Part shown: positions 26,139 to 32,867 of the stretch, piece after piece
How the letters are laid out: the number at the start of each line of letters is the position of its first letter
Numbering within the stretch: the first letter of the stretch is position 1
Assembly: GCA_041395865.1 (NCBI GenBank)
Contig: JAWKZQ010000010.1
Location: 1-64,000, forward strand
DNA: 64,000 nucleotides
Source: IMCC2047 sp041395865
GTDB taxonomy: Bacteria > Pseudomonadota > Gammaproteobacteria > Pseudomonadales > IMCC2047
Direction of reading: 5' to 3'
The notes under the pieces: model-generated
The model's input: only the letters and a program-made list of their open reading frames with translations
What the model was told of the DNA's origin: nothing
Database searches by the model: none
Program-made: the position numbers and the translations under genes

Positions 26139-28250
26139 TTAATCCTGACCTGGGTTAGACGCACTGCCGTTTGAAATTTGTGCGCCCTGTAGGTAGTCAA
26201 CAGGTGCCTCCGTCATCGCCTGACTGATTTCAGCGGTATCGACGCCTTCGGCGATAACGTCAATATCCAGCGAGCTGTAATAGGCAATGGTGGCGAAACA
26301 CTGGGCTAATTCCTCTTTTGAATCGCTTACATGAATCTTGATTGCCTTAAGACCGGGCAGGGCCAGCAAGTCTGCATAGGGGGAGCCTGGAAGCAGGCTG
26401 CTTACCGCCAGGTTTATTCCCTTGTTTCTCAGTAATTCCAGGTTTTTCAGTGACTTCCTGTCGGCGCTGGCTAAATGGTGGGCGTCGATTTCCATAACGA
26501 AGCGGGCGCTTGCGTAATCAGCTACGCAGAGTTTTTCGCACAGAGCTTCTGTCAGGTTGCCATTAAGCAGCTGCTCACCCAAACCATGGATGAAAATCTG
26601 GGTATCGCGGCCCGCTTCCAGGTTGTCCGCCAGTAATGTGGGGAGACTGTTGAGGATTAGCTTGCTTAACAGGCGGGTCAGTTCGGGCTCTTCGATATGC
26701 GAATAGAAGCGTTCGGCATACAGCGTGCCACGGCGCGCGTGATGCCAGGCCAGTTTGAATTCCAGCGCTTTGCCGGAAGCGCGGCTGCTGTTGGCTTTAA
26801 ACGGCAGGCACACCAGCTCCAGATTCCCTTCTTCCAGCGCTTCGCGCAATTCACTTTCCGTGCCGAGAATCGTTGCCATGAGGCTGTTTTGTTTTGGATC
26901 GGAAAACTCGATTTTCCCGCCGCCAAGCTCTCTCGCCTGGGCCATGGCCCGATTTGCGTCCTGCAGGATTTCGGAATTGTTGGCGTGCTGGGCGTACATG
27001 GCGGCGCCAATGCTGGTTTTAAGGTAAATGGCGTGTTCGCCTATTTTGAACGGCGCCTTCAGGCAGGCCTGAAGGGATCGAAGTGTACGGTTTACCGCGT
27101 AGTAGCTTTCCAGCGGGTGGCGCTCAAGCAGAATGCCGAACTCCTCTTCACGCAGGCGGCAAATGGAGGTCGAGGCTCGCAGGATGTTTTTCAGGCGCTT
27201 GCCAATTTCTTTGGCGAGCAGGTCGCTTTGATGCGGGTCCAGGCCGTTGGCTGCATTACTGTGCTGGCGTATGTGCATCATGACAACACTGAACGTATGG
27301 TCAGGTTGATCTTCCGCCAGTTCAATGGCGTGTTGAATGCGATTAAAGAACAGGTGCTGGGTGGTCAGGTCTGTGAGGGGGTCAAACAGGCTGTCCCGCT
27401 CGATACGCAATGACTGGCGCTTGTTATCCGTAATGTCGGTAATGAGGCCCTCAAGACCCAGTAGTTCGCCATTGTCCGCGTAATTGCCCTGGCCGCGTTC
27501 CCATACCCACTTTTCATCGCCCTCGCGGGTGATGATTCGATAAGTCAGGTCAAAGGGCTGCTGGCTATGCACGGCGGTCTGGATGGTCATCCAGACATAC
27601 TCTCGTGCTTCGGGATGAATGATATCGTTCCAGGCGGTTTTGTTGTCGACAACCTGTGCGACGTTGTAGCCGGTCAGCTCCTGGCAGCCCTGGCTGACAA
27701 ACTCCATTGTCCAGTCGCGATTATTGCGACAGCGGTAAACCATGCCGGGTATATTGCTTACCAATGAGGAGAGCGCCCGGTAGTTGGCAAGCTGTCTTTC
27801 GTTTTCGGATTTTTCTTCAGAAATGTCCGTCAGGGTGCCGATCAGGCAAAGATTGCTGGTTGTGTTGGAGGGTAGCAGCGAAACCCGCATTTCCATCCAG
27901 CGCAGCTCATTTTGATTGCCGATAATGCGGATGGACGTGACCAGCGTGTCGGGTTGACCCTTGCTGGCACGCCGGATGTAATCCTGACAGGTATTGTGAT
28001 CCTGGGGGTGGATATGAGTCAGCCAGTTTTTTCCGATACAGTCCTGCGGGCTATAGCCGGTGCTTTCAAACCATTTGTCGCTGAGATAGAGCCACTTTCC
28101 GGTGCTGCTGATTTTAAAAACAATTTGCTGCAGGTGGTTGAGTTCTACCAAAGTAGAGTTTGCAGTTTTATTGCGCGCAGCTGCATCCGGACCGCTTCCG
28201 GACCGCGATTTATTAAGCCAGTTGTCAAAAAGATTTGTGATATTTGACAT
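26139..28250 (-). CDS. PAS-PAS protein with degenerate GGDEF and EAL domains
   Basis: A 703-residue cytoplasmic protein. Two PAS/PAC modules fill about residues 35-285. A GGDEF-fold domain begins at SLFDPLTDLTTQHLFFNRI, but its active site reads CRLREEEFGILL instead of GGDEF. The EAL-like domain (about 450-695) lacks the EAL triad (KALEFKLAW), the DDFGTG loop and the late acidic residues. AEGVD survives. Enzymatic synthesis or breakdown of c-di-GMP is therefore unlikely; it may be a receptor or scaffold. It converges on maf and marks the left edge of the accessory island, downstream of the two-component genes. Confidence 0.85.
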   Translation of the reverse strand: MSNITNLFDNWLNKSRSGSGPDAAARNKTANSTLVELNHLQQIVFKISSTGKWLYLSDKWFESTGYSPQDCIGKNWLTHIHPQDHNTCQDYIRRASKGQPDTLVTSIRIIGNQNELRWMEMRVSLLPSNTTSNLCLIGTLTDISEEKSENERQLANYRALSSLVSNIPGMVYRCRNNRDWTMEFVSQGCQELTGYNVAQVVDNKTAWNDIIHPEAREYVWMTIQTAVHSQQPFDLTYRIITREGDEKWVWERGQGNYADNGELLGLEGLITDITDNKRQSLRIERDSLFDPLTDLTTQHLFFNRIQHAIELAEDQPDHTFSVVMMHIRQHSNAANGLDPHQSDLLAKEIGKRLKNILRASTSICRLREEEFGILLERHPLESYYAVNRTLRSLQACLKAPFKIGEHAIYLKTSIGAAMYAQHANNSEILQDANRAMAQARELGGGKIEFSDPKQNSLMATILGTESELREALEEGNLELVCLPFKANSSRASGKALEFKLAWHHARRGTLYAERFYSHIEEPELTRLLSKLILNSLPTLLADNLEAGRDTQIFIHGLGEQLLNGNLTEALCEKLCVADYASARFVMEIDAHHLASADRKSLKNLELLRNKGINLAVSSLLPGSPYADLLALPGLKAIKIHVSDSKEELAQCFATIAYYSSLDIDVIAEGVDTAEISQAMTEAPVDYLQGAQISNGSASNPGQD

Positions 28251-28357
28251 GCGTGTAGGCGCTCAATCTTGGCGAATATTATTCTAATCTAATGGTATGT
28301 GAATATTGCGCCAACACTATTCAGCAGAAGCAGTACTACCATTGAGGTAAGCTGCTG

Positions 28358-29020
28358 CTATTGCGAGGTTTCGTTGTCCTGGTGTTCCAGGGCCCAGACG
28401 GCGGCTTCAATGCGTGATTTTAAATTCAGTTTGCGCAGCAGGTTTTTGACGTGCACCTTAACCGTTCCGTCGGTAATGCCCAGCTCGTTGGCAATAACCT
28501 TGTTGCTTTTGCAGGCCGCCAGCAGATCCAGGATATCCTTTTCGCGGGCAGTGAGCATGCTTTTACTGGAAGGCGGAGTGGGTTTGTCTTCTCGAAGCGC
28601 ATGGGTAACGATTTGTACCAGTTCGTCGTCCAGAACACTTTTGCCGGTTGCTGCCAGACGCAGTTTTTCCATCAGGTCTTCCGGTTCGCAGTCTTTCAGC
28701 AGGTAGCCGTCTGCTCCGGCTTTCATGGCAGCAAGGATATCCTTTTCCGCATTGGAGACAGTAAAAATCACGATGACTGCCGTGACGCCTTTTTTACGTA
28801 ACTCTGCGAGCGCCTCAATACCGTTCATTTCCTTCATGTTCAAATCCATGAGGATAACATCGGGATCAAGGCTTTCTGCCAGCTCAATACCTTCTTTGGC
28901 ACTGGATGCCTCGCCCGCCAGCGAGAAGTTGGAGTCATCCTCGACGAGTTGAGCCACGCCCCGGCGGAACAATGGGTGGTCGTCAACGAGTAGAACGGAA
29001 TATACGGGATTGCTTGTCAT
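28358..29020 (-). CDS. NarL-like response regulator
   Basis: A 220-residue NarL/FixJ regulator. The receiver has acidic pair Asp13-Asp14, phospho-acceptor Asp59 (DVILMDLNM) and Lys in LLKDCEPEDL. The LuxR-type DNA-binding domain (about residues 150-215) has LTAREKDILDLLAACKSNKV and a recognition helix DGTVKVHVKNLLRKLNLKSR followed by IEAAVWALEHQ, nearly the E. coli NarL sequence (TVKVHVKHMLKK...KSRVEAAVW). It should therefore recognise NarL-type heptamers (TACYYMT). It follows its kinase by 26 bases. Candidate sites lie upstream of tmd (32562-32577) and of the binding-protein gene. Confidence 0.9.
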   Translation of the reverse strand: MTSNPVYSVLLVDDHPLFRRGVAQLVEDDSNFSLAGEASSAKEGIELAESLDPDVILMDLNMKEMNGIEALAELRKKGVTAVIVIFTVSNAEKDILAAMKAGADGYLLKDCEPEDLMEKLRLAATGKSVLDDELVQIVTHALREDKPTPPSSKSMLTAREKDILDLLAACKSNKVIANELGITDGTVKVHVKNLLRKLNLKSRIEAAVWALEHQDNETSQ

Positions 29021-29046
29021 CTGAACCTCAAAATTTAAAGCAGCGT

Positions 29047-30744
29047 TTAGTTGTTAGGGGTTTCCGTTGAGCGTTTTTTTACGCTTTGGAATGTAACGTT
29101 TACGCGGGTACCTTTTTCTTCGCGTTCATCAATTTCCATGGTGCCTCCAATGCTGCGAGTTCGTTCCTGCATAATGATCAGGCCATGGTGGTTTTCGCGA
29201 TCTGTTGGTGCCGCCAGGCCGATACCGTCATCCTCTATCGTCATGGAAACTAAGCCGTTTCCATCGCCGATCAGGCTGATTCGGGTATATTGGGCATGGG
29301 AGTGGCGTACTACGTTAGATAAAGCTTCGCGCATAATATGCAGGAGTTGCATTTCTTCTGCAACACTCAACTCCCCATCGGGCAACCGGTTATCGAGTTC
29401 GAACACGATTGAGCAGCGTTTTTCAAACTCCTTGATGGAGTCCTGAACCGCGCCAGCAAAGCTATTGCCATCCATGGTCAGGCGGAATGTGGTCAGTAGT
29501 TCCCTTAAATGACGGTAGGCAATGCTAATGCTGTCGCGCAGCTCCTTCACCGCCATGTCGATTTGATCTAGGTTGTGGTCAATACGGGTTTTGTCGCTGT
29601 TAACCATCGACTGGAGTCGGCTGGCCTGGATTTTCAAATAAGAGAGCGATTGCGCAATCGAGTCATGAAGCTCGCGGGCGATTGCTGCGCGCTCTTCGTA
29701 TTGTACGTTGCGGAGCTTATGTTTAAAGAAAAGTGAAATATAAATCATGCTTGCCAGCAACTCGCAGTGATCTCGAAGTTGCCGGGCGTGATCTTCGTTC
29801 AGATTCAGCTCGCCTTCGACTTTAAGCAGCAGCAGCGCCTTGGTGTCGTTTTCCTGTGCATAGGGTAGCTCGATGGCAATGATTTTATAGTTGCCGTAAT
29901 AAGTTGCTAAAAATATCGGATGGGTTTGCAGGTTGCTGGAAATATAGTTGTCAGGGTAGTTCTCCGCGGCTGAAACGAGGATATCTTCTTCCTTTATATA
30001 GCTACAAACCAGCAGGTTGGATAGATAGCTGCCTCCTTTATAGAGGAAGATGGCGCTCGAGGATGCATTGACAGTGTGCTCGATTTCGCTAAGTAGTGTT
30101 TTAAGGGCTTCGGGCGACTCGGGGTTTTCAACCAGCTTTGGTAATGTGCGGTGTAACAGGGTTGAAGATTCGGTTGTACCGATGAAGTCTGTGTCGTCAT
30201 TGTTTGCTGGTACGGGAACCGGGAAGCGCGGTTCGTACTTTCGGGTTAAGTAAAGGTAGGCCAACAGTACCAGTGTTAATGCAATAAAGATCGACGCGTA
30301 AAAACGAGCCTTTTCGGCTGTTGTGTTAAATGCCGACTGGTGGTTGTCGCTCAGGTGAGCCTGTAAGCGAGTGACTAGAAGGAGGGCTGCGTCATCTTCG
30401 CGTTCGTTGGTGTTGTTCAGCGCGGCCAGCAATGCGGGTGAAACCTTGTTCAGCCAGAATTCGCCGGTGTCAAAGCCATCCTGTTTTAATAGCCCCAGTT
30501 CTGAAAGTTTGGTGATGCTGCTTTCAATCTTGAAATGATTAGAGACGATGGCTTGGGGCGTATTAAGGGCCTGTGGCGCAGCAAGCGTTTCGATCAGTTC
30601 AGAGCAGTTGTTTTGTGCGCTTATAAAAAGCCTGGAATAGCGATCATGGGCGAGGTAAAGCGTCCCGCAAAGCCATAAAAAGGCAATAATAAAGGCTGCA
30701 ATAAAAAAAAATTTAAAATTATTTTGCCGGTATTGGCTGTTCAT
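29047..30744 (-). CDS. NarX-like sensor histidine kinase
   Basis: A 565-residue inner-membrane kinase. Helix 1 at about 11-32 and helix 2 at 149-166 enclose a periplasmic sensor of about 115 residues. A GAF-like region (about 195-335) precedes the HisKA_3 domain with phospho-acceptor His360 (AARELHDSIAQSL), and a HATPase_c domain ends the protein (EALSNVVRHSHA; DDGIGL; HHGLIIMQER). The catalytic part resembles NarX. The sensor shows no nitrate P-box, and I see no HAMP motif or NarX-type cysteine cluster, so the signal is probably not nitrate or is sensed differently. First gene of the kinase-regulator unit. Confidence 0.9.
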   Translation of the reverse strand: MNSQYRQNNFKFFFIAAFIIAFLWLCGTLYLAHDRYSRLFISAQNNCSELIETLAAPQALNTPQAIVSNHFKIESSITKLSELGLLKQDGFDTGEFWLNKVSPALLAALNNTNEREDDAALLLVTRLQAHLSDNHQSAFNTTAEKARFYASIFIALTLVLLAYLYLTRKYEPRFPVPVPANNDDTDFIGTTESSTLLHRTLPKLVENPESPEALKTLLSEIEHTVNASSSAIFLYKGGSYLSNLLVCSYIKEEDILVSAAENYPDNYISSNLQTHPIFLATYYGNYKIIAIELPYAQENDTKALLLLKVEGELNLNEDHARQLRDHCELLASMIYISLFFKHKLRNVQYEERAAIARELHDSIAQSLSYLKIQASRLQSMVNSDKTRIDHNLDQIDMAVKELRDSISIAYRHLRELLTTFRLTMDGNSFAGAVQDSIKEFEKRCSIVFELDNRLPDGELSVAEEMQLLHIMREALSNVVRHSHAQYTRISLIGDGNGLVSMTIEDDGIGLAAPTDRENHHGLIIMQERTRSIGGTMEIDEREEKGTRVNVTFQSVKKRSTETPNN

Positions 30745-30788
30745 CTGGAGGCTACTTGGTTTTACAAGGGTTTAAAGGCGAAAAAGTG

Positions 30789-30833
30789 TAAGTCTTTGTA
30801 ATAAAAAATAAAAATTTAAAATTCAAAGACTTA
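30789..30833. promoter_or_regulatory. Ten-base inverted repeat upstream of the sensor kinase
   Basis: TAAGTCTTTG (30789-30798) and CAAAGACTTA (30824-30833) are perfect complements separated by 25 AT-rich bases. It lies 45 bases upstream of the kinase start and could be an operator or promoter-region element. No protein partner can be assigned. Confidence 0.45.
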
Positions 30834-30879
30834 TTGCGCTAAGTTAATGTTGGTTTTATATTTCTTCTGTGGCAAGGAT

Positions 30880-30919
30880 AGCGCTGTGAGCGCTGCCTTT
30901 TCCAGCAGTTTTTGCTGGA
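30880..30919. other. Two adjacent palindromic hairpins
   Basis: AGCGCT-GTG-AGCGCT at 30880-30894 is followed by TCCAGCA (30901-30907) pairing with TGCTGGA (30913-30919). They lie mid-way in the 440-base divergent gap between the kinase and the TorF-like gene. No ORF or obvious T tract is attached. Confidence 0.35.
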
Positions 30920-31052
30920 CAAGGGGGGGATTTGCTCTATTCTTATCACCAAGCCGGTACAGGCGAAGAGTTGTAAGATCCTGATATTACTGGCTCTAGG
31001 GGGTAAAGTCGCTTCCAAGTGAAGGCTTAAAATATGCCTTGGCAGCCGACTG

Positions 31053-31103
31053 TTTACCATGGATAAAAGTTCTTTACCATGGTGAAAGTTTTATTTACCA
31101 TGG
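31053..31103 (+). promoter_or_regulatory. Three phased TTTACCATGG direct repeats
   Basis: TTTACCATGG occurs at 31053-31062, 31073-31082 and 31094-31103, spaced 20 and 21 bases (about two helical turns), each containing the palindrome CCATGG. They lie 80-130 bases upstream of the TorF-like gene start. Such spacing suggests cooperative binding of a regulator on one face of the DNA. The sequence does not fit the NarL heptamer, so a different protein is implied. Confidence 0.6.
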
Positions 31104-31105
31104 CT

Positions 31106-31125
31106 GCGTTGAAAATTTTCAACGC
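31106..31125. promoter_or_regulatory. Perfect 20-base palindrome
   Basis: GCGTTGAAAATTTTCAACGC is fully self-complementary. It starts three bases after the third TTTACCATGG repeat, 60 bases before the TorF-like start codon. It may be an operator or, if transcribed, a leader hairpin. Confidence 0.5.
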
Positions 31126-31144
31126 CTAGGGGAAATAGTTTTGC

Positions 31145-31161
31145 TGATTTGTTGCAAATCA
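31145..31161 (+). promoter_or_regulatory. Leader inverted repeat before the TorF-like gene
   Basis: TGATTTG and CAAATCA pair around TTG, ending 10 bases before the GAGGAG ribosome site of the TorF-like gene. A hairpin here could affect message stability or translation; alternatively it is a protein site. Confidence 0.35.
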
Positions 31162-31184
31162 AAAAAAAACGAGGAGATTCAACA

Positions 31185-31994
31185 ATGAAAAATAAAGTAT
31201 TAGGTACGGTAATGGGCGCTGCTCTGCTGGCGGGTAGTGGCGCTGCTGTGGCAGACGATATGTTTGCGGCAGAAAACTTTAGTGCGACTCTGACTTTTAC
31301 TACGGATTATGTTTTCCGTGGCACAACCTTCAGTAACAATGATGCGGCTATTCAGGGTAGCTTCGATTGGGGTTACGGACCTTGGTTTGCTGGTGCTTGG
31401 GCTTCCAGTCAAGGTGAGCTGGATACCGGTGGTGGTTCTGCTGGTGCCACTATGGAGCTTGATCTTTATTTTGGTTGGGCGGACACGGTTGGTCCTTTTG
31501 ATTTGATGGTTATGCCTTTGTGGTACACCTATCCAGGACAAGAAGGTGGGTCTGGTGGTGGTCGCGATGACCAGACTTTTGAGCTGTGGACTTCTGCGGG
31601 TATGGGCTTTGATAGCTTGCCCGGCACGCCTTACGTGACTCTGTCTGTTAACTACTCAGATGAGTTCTTCGATTGTACTGCTTGTACTGGTGACGCAGAA
31701 GAAGCTCTGTACTACTCTTTAGGCGTTGCGTTCGCGCTGCCTGATGGATGGGGTATTGACTTCCTTTGGGGTCACCAAGATGTAGGTGGAGACTCTACCA
31801 GCGGTTCTGTTAATAATGATTTCTTTGGTGATGACTATGATCACTGGAATGTTGGTTTGACCAAGTCTGCAGCGGGCTTTGATTTCGACATTCGTTATCA
31901 TGATAACGAAGATGCGGATAAGCTGAACTCTTACTTGGGTGCAGATTTTGCGTCTGATGGTGATCTGGTTCTGTCTGTTTCTCGTTCTTTCTAA
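31185..31994 (+). CDS. TorF-family putative outer-membrane porin
   Basis: A 269-residue protein with a Sec signal (cleavage after GSGAAVADD region, about residue 24). The mature part is rich in alternating aromatic beta-strands (FSATLTFTTDYVFRGTTFSN, then many W/Y/F strands) and ends in the aromatic residue of outer-membrane barrels (VLSVSRSF). TDYVFRG...N is the family hallmark. It probably lets small solutes through the outer membrane. Codon use is strongly biased, suggesting high expression. The ATG follows GAGGAG. The frame extends upstream without a better start. Its promoter region holds an unusual repeat array. Placement beside the methylated-amine genes suggests, but does not prove, a role in substrate entry. 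Confidence 0.85.
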   Translation: MKNKVLGTVMGAALLAGSGAAVADDMFAAENFSATLTFTTDYVFRGTTFSNNDAAIQGSFDWGYGPWFAGAWASSQGELDTGGGSAGATMELDLYFGWADTVGPFDLMVMPLWYTYPGQEGGSGGGRDDQTFELWTSAGMGFDSLPGTPYVTLSVNYSDEFFDCTACTGDAEEALYYSLGVAFALPDGWGIDFLWGHQDVGGDSTSGSVNNDFFGDDYDHWNVGLTKSAAGFDFDIRYHDNEDADKLNSYLGADFASDGDLVLSVSRSF

Positions 31995-32020
31995 AAAACG
32001 ATTAGCTGACTAGAGTTGTA

Positions 32021-32051
32021 AAATAGGCGACCATTGGTCGCCTATTTTTTT
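32021..32051. terminator. Bidirectional Rho-independent terminator
   Basis: AAATAGGCGACC and GGTCGCCTATTT (12-base perfect stem, loop ATT) with T runs on both strands. It serves the TorF-like gene on the plus strand and the small secreted protein gene on the minus strand. Confidence 0.9.
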
Positions 32052-32080
32052 GTTTGTTTTTTTGTTTGTTTTTTTGTTTG
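32045..32080 (+). repeat. Three 12-base T/G tandem repeats
   Basis: TTTTTTTGTTTG is repeated three times exactly, immediately after the terminator stem. Slippage-prone; between two convergent 3' ends so no coding consequence is expected. Confidence 0.85.
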
Positions 32081-32098
32081 TTTGGTGGGTAGGGGGGG

Positions 32099-32437
32099 TT
32101 ATTTTCCACCCTGTTGTTGTGCTTTCTTAATATTTGGTTTGGCTCTTTCGTCCTCTCCTTTTTTGTCCCACCAGTGTTCCTTTTCTGCTCTTGATGGCTG
32201 GCTAGCCTGAATGGCAGCACGCTCCTCTTCAACTGTCTCAAATAATGCGCGGCAGCTGCGTTCGGCGACTTCCAGTGTTAGTGCGGCTTCGTCGCGTGAC
32301 AGGGCGCCATAATATTCCTGCTTTATTTCCTTGAGTTGTTTGGCGGCAAACTCGTTGCAGTTGATTCTCTCTGTTTCTGCAAATGCGAGTGTCGGGGTGA
32401 GTGAGAGTGATAGCGCGCACGCTATAAATGTACGCAT
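32099..32437 (-). CDS. Small secreted hypothetical protein
   Basis: A 112-residue protein with a Sec signal (MRTFIACALSLSLTPTLAFA, cleavage about residue 20). The mature part is charged and helical, with two cysteines (INCNEFAAKQLK and AERSCRALFE), and ends in a Lys/Gln-rich tail. It has an excellent ribosome site, AGGAGGAG, nine bases before ATG. Likely periplasmic; family not recognised. It is divergent from tmd. The shared upstream gap holds the NarL-type site, so it may be under the same control. Confidence 0.7.
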   Translation of the reverse strand: MRTFIACALSLSLTPTLAFAETERINCNEFAAKQLKEIKQEYYGALSRDEAALTLEVAERSCRALFETVEEERAAIQASQPSRAEKEHWWDKKGEDERAKPNIKKAQQQGGK

Positions 32438-32449
32438 AATGATTTGCTC

Positions 32450-32463
32450 CTCCTAGGTAGGTA
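32450..32463. promoter_or_regulatory. Tandem NarL-like heptamer remnants at a start region
   Basis: On the minus strand TACCTACCTAGGA overlaps the ribosome site of the small secreted protein gene. TACCTAC and TACCTAG each match the NarL heptamer TACYYMT at six of seven positions. Weak on its own; noted because of the perfect site at 32562. Confidence 0.25.
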
Positions 32464-32561
32464 TTAATTGTTGTTGAGTGGGAGTTTAACGTTTATGGTT
32501 GTCGTTCTGCAGACAAAAATCATAAAAATAGCCATAAAGAAATATCGGGTCGCTCTTGTGC

Positions 32562-32577
32562 TACCTATATAGAGGTA
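32562..32577. promoter_or_regulatory. NarL-type 7-2-7 binding site
   Basis: TACCTAT-AT-AGAGGTA fits the NarL inverted-heptamer consensus TACYYMT-N2-AKRRGTA at all 14 positions. A further direct heptamer TACCTAT lies at 32586-32592. The site is 125 bases upstream of the small secreted protein gene and about 300 upstream of tmd. The NarL-like regulator 3.5 kb away keeps the recognition helix expected to bind such sites. Binding is inferred. Confidence 0.6.
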
Positions 32578-32624
32578 TTTGTGGCTACCTATGATGAGTT
32601 TGCAGTGGTATACAAAGCGTTGGA

Positions 32625-32653
32625 TTGACGGTTTTTGGGCTCGCTCTTAAGCT
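32625..32653 (+). promoter_or_regulatory. Possible sigma-70 promoter for tmd
   Basis: TTGACG (five of six bases of -35) is followed after 17 bases by TAAGCT, a poor -10. It lies about 215 bases before the tmd ATG and 55 downstream of the NarL-type site's centre. A weak -10 would suit an activator-dependent promoter, but the evidence is slight. Confidence 0.25.
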
Positions 32654-32867
32654 TGCTCAATGGTTCCGCCAGCTTCGGCTAGATCCGGAGTGACGCAGAA
32701 ATGCGATGTAAGATATGGACGGCGCTAAGGCGTATAACCCTGTTGTCAGGGTTGTACGTGAAAATAAAAAGCTTGGCAGTGGTTCGGTTTGTATTGTGAG
32801 GCAGGTAGCTGATCGCAATGTAGGCCGGATTTTATACATGTTAATCGATAAAGAGGGGATGTCAGAC

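Noticed and set aside
31053..31103. TTTACCATGG repeats as NarL sites
   Set aside because: TACCATG fails the NarL heptamer at three positions; a different regulator is needed.
32715..32867. Extended N-terminus of tmd from 32715
   Set aside because: Extra 51 residues have no counterpart in TMADH, and the AGAGGGG site fits ATG 32868.
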